Positions 11,129 to 24,400 of a DNA stretch of 64,000 nt are shown here, piece by piece. Within the stretch, counting starts at the first letter, position 1, and every line of letters starts with the position of its first letter. The stretch covers positions 683,501-747,500 of the forward strand of contig BDSI01000052.1 in NCBI GenBank assembly GCA_003117195.1. Reading direction: 5' to 3'. The stretch comes from Eudorina sp. 2006-703-Eu-15. Lineage: Eukaryota > Chlorophyta > Chlorophyceae > Chlamydomonadales > Volvocaceae. The notes below the pieces were generated by a model that was not told the origin of the DNA, searched no databases, and was given only the letters and a program-made list of their open reading frames with translations. Both the position numbers and the translations under genes were made by a program.

Positions 11129-11157
11129 TCTATGGAGCCCGTGTGTTTCTCCATAGA
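11129..11157. repeat. Inverted repeat, 9-bp arms
   Basis: TCTATGGAG at 11129-11137 pairs perfectly with CTCCATAGA at 11149-11157 across an 11-nt loop. Confidence 0.85.
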
Positions 11158-11212
11158 AATTCCCCTATTTTATTCGATACTAAATGCGCACAGTTTTCAG
11201 AGCATGAAGGTA

Positions 11213-11244
11213 TGTACGGCGCGATTTGTATATCGCGCCGTACA
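11213..11244. repeat. Inverted repeat, 13-bp GC-rich arms
   Basis: TGTACGGCGCGAT at 11213-11225 pairs perfectly with ATCGCGCCGTACA at 11232-11244, leaving a 6-nt loop. It could form a stable hairpin. It lies about 220 bp from the left edge of the large satellite. No T-tract or gene end is next to it, so I do not call it a terminator. Confidence 0.9.
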
Positions 11245-11462
11245 GCATTGAAAAAATCAGGGTTACGAGAAACTACTTGGAGGAGCACATACAAATTAAA
11301 AGGAAGCTCGAATACGGTGGTAAGTCTTCTGTTGATTGTTACATACATAGTCGCTCGGTATTGACCGCCATCAATGGTAACACGAGACAAGCCGTAATCC
11401 AGCAGACTTCCTCAAGTAATGTCTGTATCGAGCACGAAGGTTCGATGCATTTGTTACAAGTC

Positions 11463-14400
11463 AAGGGTTGCAGCAGCGGTGGGGAACCACAGCGGCTGGA
11501 CAGCAGCAGCGGGCAGTGGGCGCATAGCTAACAAGGTGCGTTTGCTTGGCCACGTGCGCGGTTTGCCTGGTGTCAAACTTGTGTGGATGGCCCGGGTTCG
11601 GACGCCCTGGTGTGATAAGGCTGAGCGAGGGGTTTGGATGTCAACGCAGATGGCCAAGGGGCGGGAGGCCTGGGCTGCACATGCGAGCCCTTGATTGATC
11701 GACCTGCCCCTCCTGCCGCTACCCAAAGGCTGGGGCCTTAGCTGCACACGCCAGCCCGCGCATGACCGAACTGCCCCTGCTGCCGCGCGCCCTGTCTTGT
11801 GTGCGACGTGCTGCAGCACTCACTCGTCGGGGGTTACAGCATGGGTCAACAGCGGCTGGCCTCACTAGCAAGCAACGGCGCCTTGTGAGCAGCAGCAGCG
11901 GGCAGTGGGCGCATAGCTAACAAGGTGCGTTTGCTTGGCCACGTGCGCGGTTTGCCTGGTGTCAAACTTGTGTGGATGGCCCGGGTTCGGACGCCCTGGT
12001 GTGATAAGGCTGAGCGAGGGGTTTGGATGTCAACGCAGATGGCCAAGGGGCGGGAGGCCTGGGCTGCACATGCGAGCCCTTGATTGATCGACCTGCCCCT
12101 CCTGCCGCTACCAAAGGCTGGGGCCTTAGCTGCACACGCCAGCCCGCGCATGACCGAACTGCCCCTGCTGCCGCGCGCCCTGTCTTGTGTGCGACGTGCT
12201 GCAGCACTCATCGTCGGGGGTTACAGCATGGGTCAACAGCGGCTGGCCTCACTAGCAAGCAACGGCGCCTTGTGAGCAGCAGCAGCGGGCAGTGGGCGCA
12301 TAGCTAACAAGGTGCGTTTGCTTGGCCACGTGCGCGGTTTGCCTGGTGTCAAACTTGTGTGGATGGCCCGGGTTCGGACGCCCTGGTGTGATAAGGCTGA
12401 GCGAGGGGTTTGGATGTCAACGCAGATGGCCAAGGGGCGGGAGGCCTGGGCTGCACATGCGAGCCCTTGATTGATCGACCTGCCCCTCCTGCCGCTACCC
12501 AAAGGCTGGGGCCTTGGCTGCACACGCCAGCCCGCGCATGACCGAACTGCCCCTGCTGCCGCGCGCCCTGTCTTGTGTGCGACGTGCTGCAGCACTCATC
12601 GTCGGGGGTTACAGCATGGGTCAACAGCGGCTGGCCTTGCTCTGCACGCACGCACATCACTAGCAAGCAACGGCGCCTTGTGAGCAGCAGCAGCGGGCAG
12701 TGGGCGCATAGCTAACAAGGTGCGTTTGCTTGGCCACGTGCGCGGTTTGCCTGGTGTCAAACTTGTGTGGATGGCCCGGGTTCGGACGCCCTGGTGTGAT
12801 AAGGCTGAGCGAGGGGTTTGGATGTCAACGCAGATGGCCAAGGGGCGGGAGGCCTGGGCTGCACATGCGAGCCCTTGATTGATCGACCTGCCCCTCCTGC
12901 CGCTACCCAAAGGCTGGGGCCTGGGCTGCACACGCCAGCCCGCGCATGACCGAACTGCCCCTGCTGCCGCGCGCCCTGTCTTGTGTGCGACGTGCTGCAG
13001 CACTCATCGTCGGGGGTTACAGCATGGGTCAACAGCGGCTGGCCTCACTAGCAAGCAACGGCGCCTTGTGAGCAGCAGCAGCGGGCAGTGGGCGCATAGC
13101 TAACAAGGTGCGTTTGCTTGGCCACGTGCGCGGTTTGCCTGGTGTCAAACTTGTGTGGATGGCCCGGGTTCGGACGCCCTGGTGTGATAAGGCTGAGCGA
13201 GGGGTTTGGATGTCAACGCAGATGGCCAAGGGGCGGGAGGCCTGGGCTGCACATGCGAGCCCTTGATTGATCGACCTGCCCCTCCTGCCGCTACCCAAAG
13301 GCTGGGGCCTTGGCTGCACACGCCAGCCCGCGCATGACCGAACTGCCCCTGCTGCCGCGCGCCCTGTCTTGTGTGCGACGTGCTGCAGCACTCATCGTCG
13401 GGGGTTACAGCATGGGTCAACAGCGGCTGGCCTTGCTCTGCACGCACGCACATCACTAGCAAGCAACGGCGCCTTGTGAGCAGCAGCAGCGGGCAGTGGG
13501 CGCATAGCTAACAAGGTGCGTTTGCTTGGCCACGTGCGCGGTTTGCCTGGTGTCAAACTTGTGTGGATGGCCCGGGTTCGGACGCCCTGGTGTGATAAGG
13601 CTGAGCGAGGGGTTTGGATGTCAACGCAGATGGCCAAGGGGCGGGAGGCCTGGGCTGCACATGCGAGCCCTTGATTGATCGACCTGCCCCTCATGCCGCT
13701 ACCCAAAGGCTGGGGCCTTGGCTGCACACGCCAGCCCGCGCATGACCGAACTGCCCCTGCTGCCGCGCACCCTGTCTTGTGTGCGACGTGCTGCAGCACT
13801 CATCGTCGGGGGTTACAGCATGGGTCGACAGCGGCTGGCCTTGCTCTGCACGCACGCACATCACTAGCAAGCAACGGCGCCTTGTGAGCAGCAGCAGCGG
13901 GCAGTGGGCGCATAGCTAACAAGGTGCGTTTGCTTGGCCACGAGCGCGGTTTGCCTGGTGTCAAACTTGTGTGGATGGCCCGGGTTCGGACGCCCTGGTG
14001 TGATAAGGCTGAGCGAGGGGTTTGGATGTCAACGCAGATGGCCAAGGGGCGGGAGGCCTGGGCTGCACATGCAAGCCCTTGATTGATCGACCTGCCCCTC
14101 CTGCCGCTACCCAAAGGCTGGGGCCTTGGCTGCACATGCCAGCCCGCGCATGACCGAACTGCCCCTGCTGCCGCGCGCCCTGTCTTGTGTGCGACGTGCT
14201 GCAGCACTCATCGTCGGGGGTTACAGCATGGGTCAACAGCGGCTGGCCTTGCTCTGCACGCACGCACATCACTAGCAAGCAACGGCGTCTTGTGCGCAGC
14301 AGCAGCGGGCAGTGGGCGCATAGCTAACAAGGTGCGTTTGCTTGGCCACGAGCGCGGTTTGCCTGGTTTCAAACTTGTGTGGATGGCCCGGATTCGGACG

Positions 14401-17400
14401 CCCTGGTGTGATAAGGCTGAGCGAGGAGTTTGGATGTCAACGCAGATGGCCAAGGGGCGGGAGGCCTGGGCTGCACATGCGAGCCCTTGATTGATCGACC
14501 TGCCCTCCTGCCGCTACCCAAAGGCTGGGGCCTTGGCTGCACACGCCAGCCCGCGCATGACCGAACTGCCCCTGCTGCCGCGCGCCCTGTCTTGTGTGCG
14601 ACGTGCTGCAGCACTCATCGTCGGGGGTTGCAGCATGGGTCAACAGCGGCTGGCCTCACTAGCAAGCAACGGCGCCTTGTGAGCAGCAGCAGCGGGCAGT
14701 GGGCGCATAGCTAACAAGGTGCGTTTGCTTGGCCACGTGCGCGGTTTGCCTGGTGTCAAACTTGTGTGGATGGCCCGGGTTCGGACGCCCTGGTGTGATA
14801 AGGCTGAGCGAGGAGTTTGGATGTCAACGCAGATGGCCAAGGGGCGGGAGGCCTGGGCTGCGCATGCGAGCCCTTGATTGATCGACCTGCCCCTCCTGCC
14901 GCTACCCAAAGGCTGGGGCCTTGGCTGCACACGCCAGGCCGCGCATGACCGAACTGCCCCTGCTGCCGCGCGCCCTGTCTTGTGTGCGACGTGCTGCAGC
15001 ACTCATCGTCGGGGGTTGCAGCATGGGTCAACAGCGGCTGGCCTCACTAGCAAGCAACGGCGCCTTGTGAGCAGCAGCAGCGGGCAGTGGGCGCATAGCT
15101 AACAAGGTGCGTTTGCTTGGCCACGTGCGCGGTTTGCCTGGTGTCAAACTTGTGTGGATGGCCCGGGTTCGGACGCCCTGGTGTGATAAGGCTGAGCGAG
15201 GGGTTTGGATGTCAACGCAGATGGCCAAGGGGTGGGAGGCCTGGGCTGCACATGCGAGCCCTTGATTGATCGACCTGCCCCTCCTGCCGCTACCAAAGGC
15301 TGGGGCCTTGGCTGCACACGCCAGCCCGCGCATGACCGAACTGCCCCTGCTGCCGCGCGCCCTGTCTTGTGTGCGACGTGCTGCAGCACTCATCGTCGGG
15401 GGTTACAGCATGGGTCAACAGCGGCTGGCCTTGCTCTGCACGCACGCACATCACTAGCAAGCAACGGCGCCTTGTGAGCAGCAGCAGCGGGCAGTGGGCG
15501 CATAGCTAACAAGGTGCGTTTGCTTGGCCACGTGCGCGGTTTGCCTGGTGTCAAACTTGTGTGGATGGCCCGGGTTCGGACGCCCTGGTGTGATAAGGCT
15601 GAGCGAGGGGTTTGGATGTCAACGCAGATGGCCAAGGGGCGGGAGGCCTGGGCTGCACATGCGAGCCCTTGATTGATCGACCTGCCCCTCCTGCCGCTAC
15701 CCAAAGGCTGGGGCCTTAGCTGCACACGCCAGCCCGCGCATGACCGAACTGCCCCTGCTGCCGCGCGCCCTGTCTTGTGTGCGACGTGCTGCAGCACTCA
15801 TCGTCGGGGGTTACAGCATGGGTCAACAGCGGCTGGCCTCACTAGCAAGCAACGGCGCCTTGTGAGCAGCAGCAGCGGGCAGTGGGCGCATAGCTAACAA
15901 GGTGCGTTTGCTTGGCCACGTGCGCGGTTTGCCTGGTGTCAAACTTGTGTGGATGGCCCGGGTTCGGACGCCCTGGTGTGATAAGGCTGAGCGAGGGGTT
16001 TGGATGTCAACGCAGATGGCCAAGGGGTGGGAGGCCTGGGCTGCACATGCGAGCCCTTGATTGATCGACCTGCCCCTCCTGCCGCTACCCAAAGGCTGGG
16101 GCCTTGGCTGCACACGCCAGCCCGCGCATGACCGAACTGCCCCTGCTGCCGCGCGCCCTGTCTTGTGTGCGACGTGCTGCAGCACTCATCGTCGGGGGTT
16201 ACAGCATGGGTCAACAGCGGCTGGCCTTGCTCTGCACGCACGCACATCACTAGCAAGCAACGGCGCCTTGTGAGCAGCAGCAGCGGGCAGTGGGCGCATA
16301 GCTAACAAGGTGCGTTTGCTTGGCCACGTGCGCGGTTTGCCTGGTGTCAAACTTGTGTGGATGGCCCGGGTTCGGACGCCCTGGTGTGATAAGGCTGAGC
16401 GAGGGTTTGGATGTCAACGCAGATGGCCAAGGGGTGGGAGGCCTGGGCTGCACATGCGAGCCCTTGATTGATCGACCTGCCCCTCCTGCCGCTACCCAAA
16501 GGCTGGGGCCTTGGCTGCACACGCCAGCCCGCGCATGACCGAACTGCCCCTGCTGCCGCGCGCCCTGTCTTGTGTGCGACGTGCTGCAGCACTCATCGTC
16601 GGGGTTACAGCATGGGTCAACAGCGGCTGGCCTTGCTCTGCACGCACGCACATCACTAGCAAGCAACGGCGCCTTGTGAGCAGCAGCAGCGGGCAGTGGG
16701 CGCATAGCTAACAAGGTGCGTTTGCTTGGCCACGTGCGCGGTTTGCCTGGTGTCAAACTTGTGTGGATGGCCCGGGTTCGGACGCCCTGGTGTGATAAGG
16801 CTGAGCGAGGGGTTTGGATGTCAACGCAGATGGCCAAGGGGCGGGAGGCCTGGGCTGCACATGCGAGCCCTTGATTGATCGACCTGCCCCTCCTGCCGCT
16901 ACCCAAAGGCTGGGGCCTTAGCTGCACACGCCAGCCCGCGCATGACCGAACTGCCCCTGCTGCCGCGCGCCCTGTCTTGTGTGCGACGTGCTGCAGCACT
17001 CATCGTCGGGGGTTACAGCATGGGTCAACAGCGGCTGGCCTCACTAGCAAGCAACGGCGCCTTGTGAGCAGCAGCAGCGGGCAGTGGGCGCATAGCTAAC
17101 AAGGTGCGTTTGCTTGGCCACGTGCGCGGTTTGCCTGGTGTCAAACTTGTGTGGATGGCCCGGGTTCGGACGCCCTGGTGTGATAAGGCTGAGCGAGGGG
17201 TTTGGATGTCAACGCAGATGGCCAAGGGGTGGGAGGCCTGGGCTGCACATGCGAGCCCTTGATTGATCGACCTGCCCCTCCTGCCGCTACCCAAAGGCTG
17301 GGGCCTTGGCTGCACACGCCAGCCCGCGCATGACCGAACTGCCCCTGCTGCGCGCGCCCTGTCTTGTGTGCGACGTGCTGCAGCACTCATCGTCGGGGGT

Positions 17401-20400
17401 TACAGCATGGGTCAACAGCGGCTGCCTTGCTCTGCACTCACTAGCAAGCAACGGCGCCTTGTGAGCAGCAGCAGCGGGCAGTGGGCGCATAGCTAACAAG
17501 GTGCGTTTGCTTGGCCACGTGCGCGGTTTGCCTGGTGTCAAACTTGTGTGGATGGCCCGGGTTCGGACGCCCTGGTGTGATAAGGCTGAGCGAGGGGTTT
17601 GGATGTCAACGCAGATGGCCAAGGGGCGGGAGGCCTGGGCTGCACATGCGAGCCCTTGATTGATCGACCTGCCCCTCCTGCCGCTACCCAAAGGCTGGGG
17701 CCTTGGCTGCACACGCCAGCCCGCGCATGACCGAACTGCCCCTGCTGCCGCGCGCCCTGTCTTGTGTGCGACGTGCTGCAGCACTCATCGTCGGGGGTTA
17801 CAGCATGGGTCAACAGCGGCTGGCCTCACTAGCAAGCAACGGCGCCTTGTGAGCAGCAGCAGCGGGCAGTGGGCGCATAGCTAACAAGGTGCGTTTGCTT
17901 GGCCACGTGCGCGGTTTGCCTGGTGTCAAACTTGTGTGGATGGCCCGGGTTCGGACGCCCTGGTGTGATAAGGCTGAGCGAGGGGTTTGGATGTCAACGC
18001 AGATGGCCAAGGGGTGGGAGGCCTGGGCTGCACATGCGAGCCTTGATTGATCGACCTGCCCTCCTGCCGCTACCCAAAGGCTGGGGCCTTGGCTGCACAC
18101 GCCAGCCCGCGCATGACCGAACTGCCCCTGCTGCCGCGCGCCCTGTCTTGTGTGCGACGTGCTGCAGCACTCATCGTCGGGGGTTACAGCATGGGTCAAC
18201 AGCGGCTGGCCTTGCTCTGCACGCACGCACATCACTAGCAAGCAACGGCGCCTTGTGAGCAGCAGCAGCGGGCAGTGGGCGCATAGCTAACAAGGTGCGT
18301 TTGCTTGGCCACGTGCGCGGTTTGCCTGGTGTCAAACTTGTGTGGATGGCCCGGGTTCGGACGCCCTGGTGTGATAAGGCTGAGCGAGGGGTTTGGATGT
18401 CAACGCAGATGGCCAAGGGGCGGGAGGCCTGGGCTGCACATGCGAGCCCTTGATTGATCGACCTGCCCCTCCTGCCGCTACCCAAAGGCTGGGGCCTTAG
18501 CTGCACACGCCAGCCCGCGCATGACCGAACTGCCCCTGCTGCCGCGCGCCCTGTCTTGTGTGCGACGTGCTGCAGCACTCATCGTCGGGGGTTACAGCAT
18601 GGGTCAACAGCGGCTGGCCTCACTAGCAAGCAACGGCGCCTTGTGAGCAGCAGCAGCGGGCAGTGGGCGCATAGCTAACAAGGTGCGTTTGCTTGGCCAC
18701 GTGCGCGGTTTGCCTGGTGTCAAACTTGTGTGGATGGCCCGGGTTCGGACGCCCTGGTGTGATAAGGCTGAGCGAGGGGTTTGGATGTCAACGCAGATGG
18801 CCAAGGGGTGGGAGGCCTGGGCTGCACATGCGAGCCCTTGATTGATCGACCTGCCCCTCCTGCCGCTACCCAAAGGCTGGGCCTTGGCTGCACACGCCAG
18901 CCCGCGCATGACCGAACTGCCCTGCTGCCGCGCGCCCTGTCTTGTGTGCGACGTGCTGCAGCACTCATCGTCGGGGGTTACAGCATGGGTCAACAGCGGC
19001 TGGCCTCACTAGCAAGCAACGGCGCCTTGTGAGCAGCAGCAGCGGGCAGTGGGCGCATAGCTAACAAGGTGCGTTTGCTTGGCCACGTGCGCGGTTTGCC
19101 TGGTGTCAAACTTGTGTGGATGGCCCGGGTTCGGACGCCCTGGTGTGATAAGGCTGAGCGAGGGGTTTGGATGTCAACGCAGATGGCCAAGGGTGGGAGG
19201 CCTGGGCTGCACATGCGAGCCCTTGATTGATCGACCTGCCCCTCCTGCCGCTACCCAAAGGCTGGGGCCTTGGCTGCACACGCCAGCCCGCGCATGACCG
19301 AACTGCCCCTGCTGCCGCGCGCCCTGTCTTGTGTGCGACGTGCTGCAGCACTCATCGTCGGGGGTTACAGCATGGGTCAACAGCGGCTGGCCTCACTAGC
19401 AAGCAACGGCGCCTTGTGAGCAGCAGCAGCGGGCAGTGGGCGCATAGCTAACAAGGTGCGTTTGCTTGGCCACGTGCGCGGTTTGCCTGGTGTCAAACTT
19501 GTGTGGATGGCCCGGGTTCGGACGCCCTGGTGTGATAAGGCTGAGCGAGGGGTTTGGATGTCAACGCAGATGGCCAAGGGGTGGGAGGCCTGGGCTGCAC
19601 ATGCGAGCCCTTGATTGATCGACCTGCCCCTCCTGCCGCTACCCAAAGGCTGGGGCCTTAGCTGCACACGCCAGCCCGCGCATGACCGAACTGCCCCTGC
19701 TGCCCGCGCCCTGTCTTGTGTGCGACGTGCTGCAGCACTCATCGTCGGGGTTACAGCATGGGTCAACAGCGGCTGGCCTTGCTCTGCACGCACGCACATC
19801 ACTAGCAAGCAACGGCGCCTTGTGAGCAGCAGCAGCGGGCAGTGGGCGCATAGCTAACAAGGTGCGTTTGCTTGGCCACGTGCGCGTTTGCCTGGTGTCA
19901 AACTTGTGTGGATGGCCCGGGTTCGGACGCCCTGGTGTGATAAGGCTGAGCGAGGGGTTTGGATGTCAACGCAGATGGCCAAGGGGCGGGAGGCCTGGGC
20001 TGCACATGCGAGCCCTTGATTGATCGACCTGCCCCTCCTGCCGCTACCCAAAGGCTGGGGCCTTAGCTGCACACGCCAGCCCGCGCATGACCGAACTGCC
20101 CCTGCTGCCGCGCGCCCTGTCTTGTGTGCGACGTGCTGCAGCACTCATCGTCGGGGGTTACAGCATGGGTCAACAGCGGCTGGCCTCACTAGCAAGCAAC
20201 GGCGCCTTGTGAGCAGCAGCAGCGGGCAGTGGGCGCATAGCTAACAAGGTGCGTTTGCTTGGCCACGTGCGCGGTTTGCCTGGTGTCAAACTTGTGTGGA
20301 TGGCCCGGGTTCGGACGCCCTGGTGTGATAAGGCTGAGCGAGGGTTTGGATGTCAACGCAGATGGCCAAGGGGGGGAGGCCTGGGCTGCACATGCGAGCC

Positions 20401-21430
20401 CTTGATTGATCGACCTGCCCCTCCTGCCGCTACCCAAAGGCTGGGGCCTTGGCTGCGCACGCCAGCCCGCGCATGACCGAACTGCCCCTGCTGCCGCGCG
20501 CCCTGTCTTGTGTGCGACGTGCTGCAGCACTCATCGTCGGGGGTTACAGCATGGGTCAACAGCGGCTGGCCTTGCTCTGCACGCACGCACATCACTAGCA
20601 AGCAACGGCGCCTTGTGAGCAGCAGCAGCGGGCAGTGGGCGCATAGCTAACAAGGTGCGTTTACTTGGCCACGTGCGCGGTTTGCCTGGTGTCAAACTTG
20701 TGTGGATGGCCCGGGTTCGGACGCCCTGGTGTGATAAAGCTGAGCGAGGGTTTGGATGTCAACGCAGATGGCCAAGGGGCGGGAGCCTGGGCTGCACATG
20801 CGAGCCCTTGATTGATCGACCTGCCCCTCATGCCGCTACCCAAAGGCTGGGGCCTTGGCTGCACACGCCAGCCGCGCATGACCGAACTGCCCCTGCTGCC
20901 GCGCGCCCTGTCTTGTGTGCGACGTGCTGCAGCACTCATCGTCGGGGTTACAGCATGGGTCAACAGCGGCTGGCCTCACTAGCAAGCAACGGCGCCTTGT
21001 GAGCAGCAGCAGCGGGCAGTGGGCGCATAGCTAACAAGGTGCGTTTGCTTGGCCACGTGCGCGGTTTGCCTGGTTTCAAACTTGTGTGGATGGCCCGGGT
21101 TCGGACGCCCTGGTGTGATAAGGCTGAGCGAGGAGTTTGGATGTCAACGCAGATGGCCAAGGGGCGGGAGGCCTGGGCTGCACATGCGAGCCCTTGATTG
21201 ATCGACCTGCCCCTCATGCCGCTACCCAAAGGCTGGGGCCTTGGCTGCACACGCCAGCCCGCGCATGACCGAACTGCCCCTGCTGCCGCGCGCCCTGTCT
21301 TGTGTGCGACGTGCTGCAGCACTCATCGTCGGGGTTACAGCATGGGTCAACAGCGGCTGGCCTTCTCTGCAGCACGCAATCACTAGCAAGCAACGGCGTC
21401 TTGTGCGCAGCAGCAGGCGGGCAGTGGGCG
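11463..21430. repeat. Array zone 1: left-flank monomers, mixed short (388) and long (408) forms
   Basis: Monomers here mostly carry GCGAGGGGTTTGG, CACTCATCGTCGGGG and a CAGCAGCAGCGGGCAG tract. Short and long forms are interspersed, often alternating, without a strict higher-order pattern. One copy near 17430 has a partly deleted insertion (397-bp spacing), linking the two forms. Confidence 0.85.
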
Positions 21431-24400
21431 CATAGCTAACAAGGTGCGTTTGCTTGGCCACGTGCGCGGTTTGCCTGGTTTCAAACTTGTGTGGATGGCC
21501 CGGTTCGGACGCCCTGGTGTGATAAGGCTGAGCGAGGAGTTTGGATGTCAACGCAGATGGCCAAGGGGCGGGAGGCCTGGGCTGCACATGCGAGCCCTTG
21601 ATTGATCGACCTGCCCCTCCTGCCGCTACCCAAAGGCTGGGGCCTTGGCTGCACACGCCAGCCCGCGCATGACCGAACTGCCCCTGCTGCCGCGCGCCCT
21701 GTCTTGTGTGCGACGTGCTGCAGCACTCACTCGTCGGGGTTACAGCATGGGTCAACAGCGGCTGGCCTCACTAGCAAGCAACGGCGCCTTGTGAGCAGCA
21801 GCAGGGGCAGTGGCGCATAGCTAACAAGGTGCGTTTGCTTGGCCACGTGCGCGGTTTGCCTGGTGTCAAACTTGTGTGGATGGCCCGGTTCGGACGCCCT
21901 GGTGTGATAAGGCTGAGCGAGGAGTTTGGATGTCAACGCAGATGGCCAAGGGGCGGGAGGCCTGGGCTGCACATGCGAGCCCTTGATTGATCGACCTGCC
22001 CCTCATGCCGCTACCCAAAGGCTGGGGCCTTGGCTGCACACGCCAGACCCGCGCATGACCGAACTGCCCTGCTGCCGCGCGCCCTGTCTTGTGTGCGACG
22101 TGCTGCAGCACTCACTCGTCGGGGTTGCAGCATGGGTCAACAGCGGCTGGCCTCACTAGCAAGCAACGGCGCCTTGTGAGCAGCAGCAGGGGCAGTGGGC
22201 GCATAGCTAACAAGGTGCGTTTGCTTGGCCACGTGCGCGGTTTGCCTGGTGTCAAACTTGTGTGGATGGCCCGGGTTCGGACGCCCTGGTGTGATAAGGC
22301 TGAGCGAGGAGTTTGGATGTCAACGCAGATGGCCAAGGGGCGGGAGGCCTGGGCTGCACATGCGAGCCCTTGATTGATCGACCTGCCCCTCATGCCGCTA
22401 CCAAAGGCTGGGGCCTTGGCTGCACACGCCAGCCCGCGCATGACCGAACTGCCCCTGCTGCCGCGCGCCCTGTCTTGTGTGCGACGTGCTGCAGCACTCA
22501 CTCGTCGGGGGTTACAGCATGGGTCAACAGCGGCTGGCCCCTCACTAGCAAGCAACGGCGCCTTGTGAGCAGCAGCAGGGGCAGTGGGCGCATAGCTAAC
22601 AAGGTGCGTTTGCTTGGCCACGTGCGCGGTTTGCCTGGTTTCAAACTTGTGTGGATGGCCCGGTTCGGACGCCCTGGTGTGATAAGGCTGAGCGAGGGTT
22701 TGGATGTCAACGCAGATGGCCAAGGGGCGGGAGGCCTGGGCTGCACATGCGAGCCCTTGATTGATCGACCTGCCCCTCATGCCGCTACCCAAAGGCTGGG
22801 CCTTGGCTGCACACGCCAGCCCGCGCATGACCGAACTGCCCCTGCTGCCGCGCGCCCTGTCTTGTGTGCGACGTGCTGCAGCACTCACTCGTCGGGGGTT
22901 GCAGCATGGGTCAACAGCGGCTGGCCTCACTAGCAAGCACAACGCAGCGTCTTGTGAGCAGCAGCAGGGGCAGTGGGCGCATAGCTAACAAGGTGCGTTT
23001 GCTTGGCCACGTGCGCGGTTTGCCTGGTGTCAAACTTGTGTGGATGGCCCGGTTCGGACGCCCTGGTGTGATAAGGCTGAGCGAGGAGTTTGGATGTCAA
23101 CGCAGATGGCCAAGGGGCGGGAGGCCTGGGCTGCACATGCGAGCCCTTGATTGATCGACCTGCCCCTCCTGCCGCTACCCAAAGGCTGGGCCTTGGCTGC
23201 ACACGCCAGCCGCGCATGACCGAACTGCCCCTGCTGCCGCGCGCCCTGTCTTGTGTGCGACGTGCTGCAGCACTCACTCGTCGGGGGTTGCAGCATGGGT
23301 CAACAGCGGCTGGCCTCACTAGCAAGCAACGGCGCCTTGTGAGCAGCAGCAGGGGGCAGTGGCGCATAGCTAACAAGGTGCGTTTGCTTGGCCACGTGCG
23401 CGGTTTGCCTGGTGTCAAACTTGTGTGGATGGCCCGGGTTCGGACGCCCTGGTGTGATAAGGCTGAGCGAGGAGTTTGGATGTCAACGCAGATGGCCAAG
23501 GGGCGGGAGGCCTGGGCTGCACATGCGAGCCCTTGATTGATCGACCTGCCCTCATGCCGCTACCCAAAGGCTGGGGCCTTGGCTGCACACGCCAACCCGC
23601 GCATGACCGAACTGCCCCTGCTGCCGCGCGCCTGTCTTGTGTGCGACGTGCTGCAGCACTCACTCGTCGGGGGTTGCAGCATGGGTCAACAGCGGCTTGG
23701 CCTCACTAGCAAGCAACGGCGCCTTGTGAGCAGCAGCAGCGGCAGTGGGCGCATAGCTAACAAGGTGCGTTTGCTTGGCCACGTGCGCGCGTTGCCTGGT
23801 GTCAAACTTGTGTGGATGGCCCGGGTTCGGACGCCCTGGTGTGATAAGGCTGAGCGAGGAGTTTTGGATGTCAACGCAGATGGCCAAGGGGCGGGAGGCC
23901 TGGGCTGCACATGCGAGCCCTTGATTGATCGACCTGCCCTCCTGCGCTACCCAAAGGCTGGGGCCTTGGCTGCACACGCCAGCCCGCGCATGACGAACTG
24001 CCCTGCTGCGCGCGCCCTGTCTTGTGTGCGACGTGCTGCAGCACTCATCGTCGGGGTTACAGCATGGGTCAACAGCGGCTGGCTTGCTCTGCACGCACGC
24101 ACATCACTAGCCAGCAACGGCGTCTTGTGAGCAGCAGCAGGGGGCAGTGGGCGCATAGCTAACAAGGTGCGTTTGCTTTGGCCACGTGCGCGGTTTGCCT
24201 GGTTTCAAATTGTGTGGATGGCCCGGGTTCGGACGCCCTGGTGTGATAAGGCTGAGCGAGGAGTTTGGATGTCAACGCAGATGGCCAAGGGGCGGGAGGC
24301 TGGGCTGCACATGCGAGCCCTTGATTGATCGACCTGCCCCTCCTGCCGCTACCAAAGGCTGGGGCCTTGGCTGCACACGCCAGCCCGCGCATGACCGAAC

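Larger units (their letters stand above)
10694..11462. other. Unique spacer between the two satellites
   Basis: About 770 bp of AT-richer, non-repeated DNA. It holds a 117-codon open frame from an ATG at 10898 with no recognisable domain, which I do not call a gene, and two perfect inverted repeats at 11129-11157 and 11213-11244. The large array begins abruptly at its right edge. Confidence 0.5.

Noticed and set aside
10898..11251. 117-codon plus-strand frame with an ATG start in the spacer
   Set aside because: No domain and unusual composition, and it runs into the 13-bp hairpin; too weak to call a gene.
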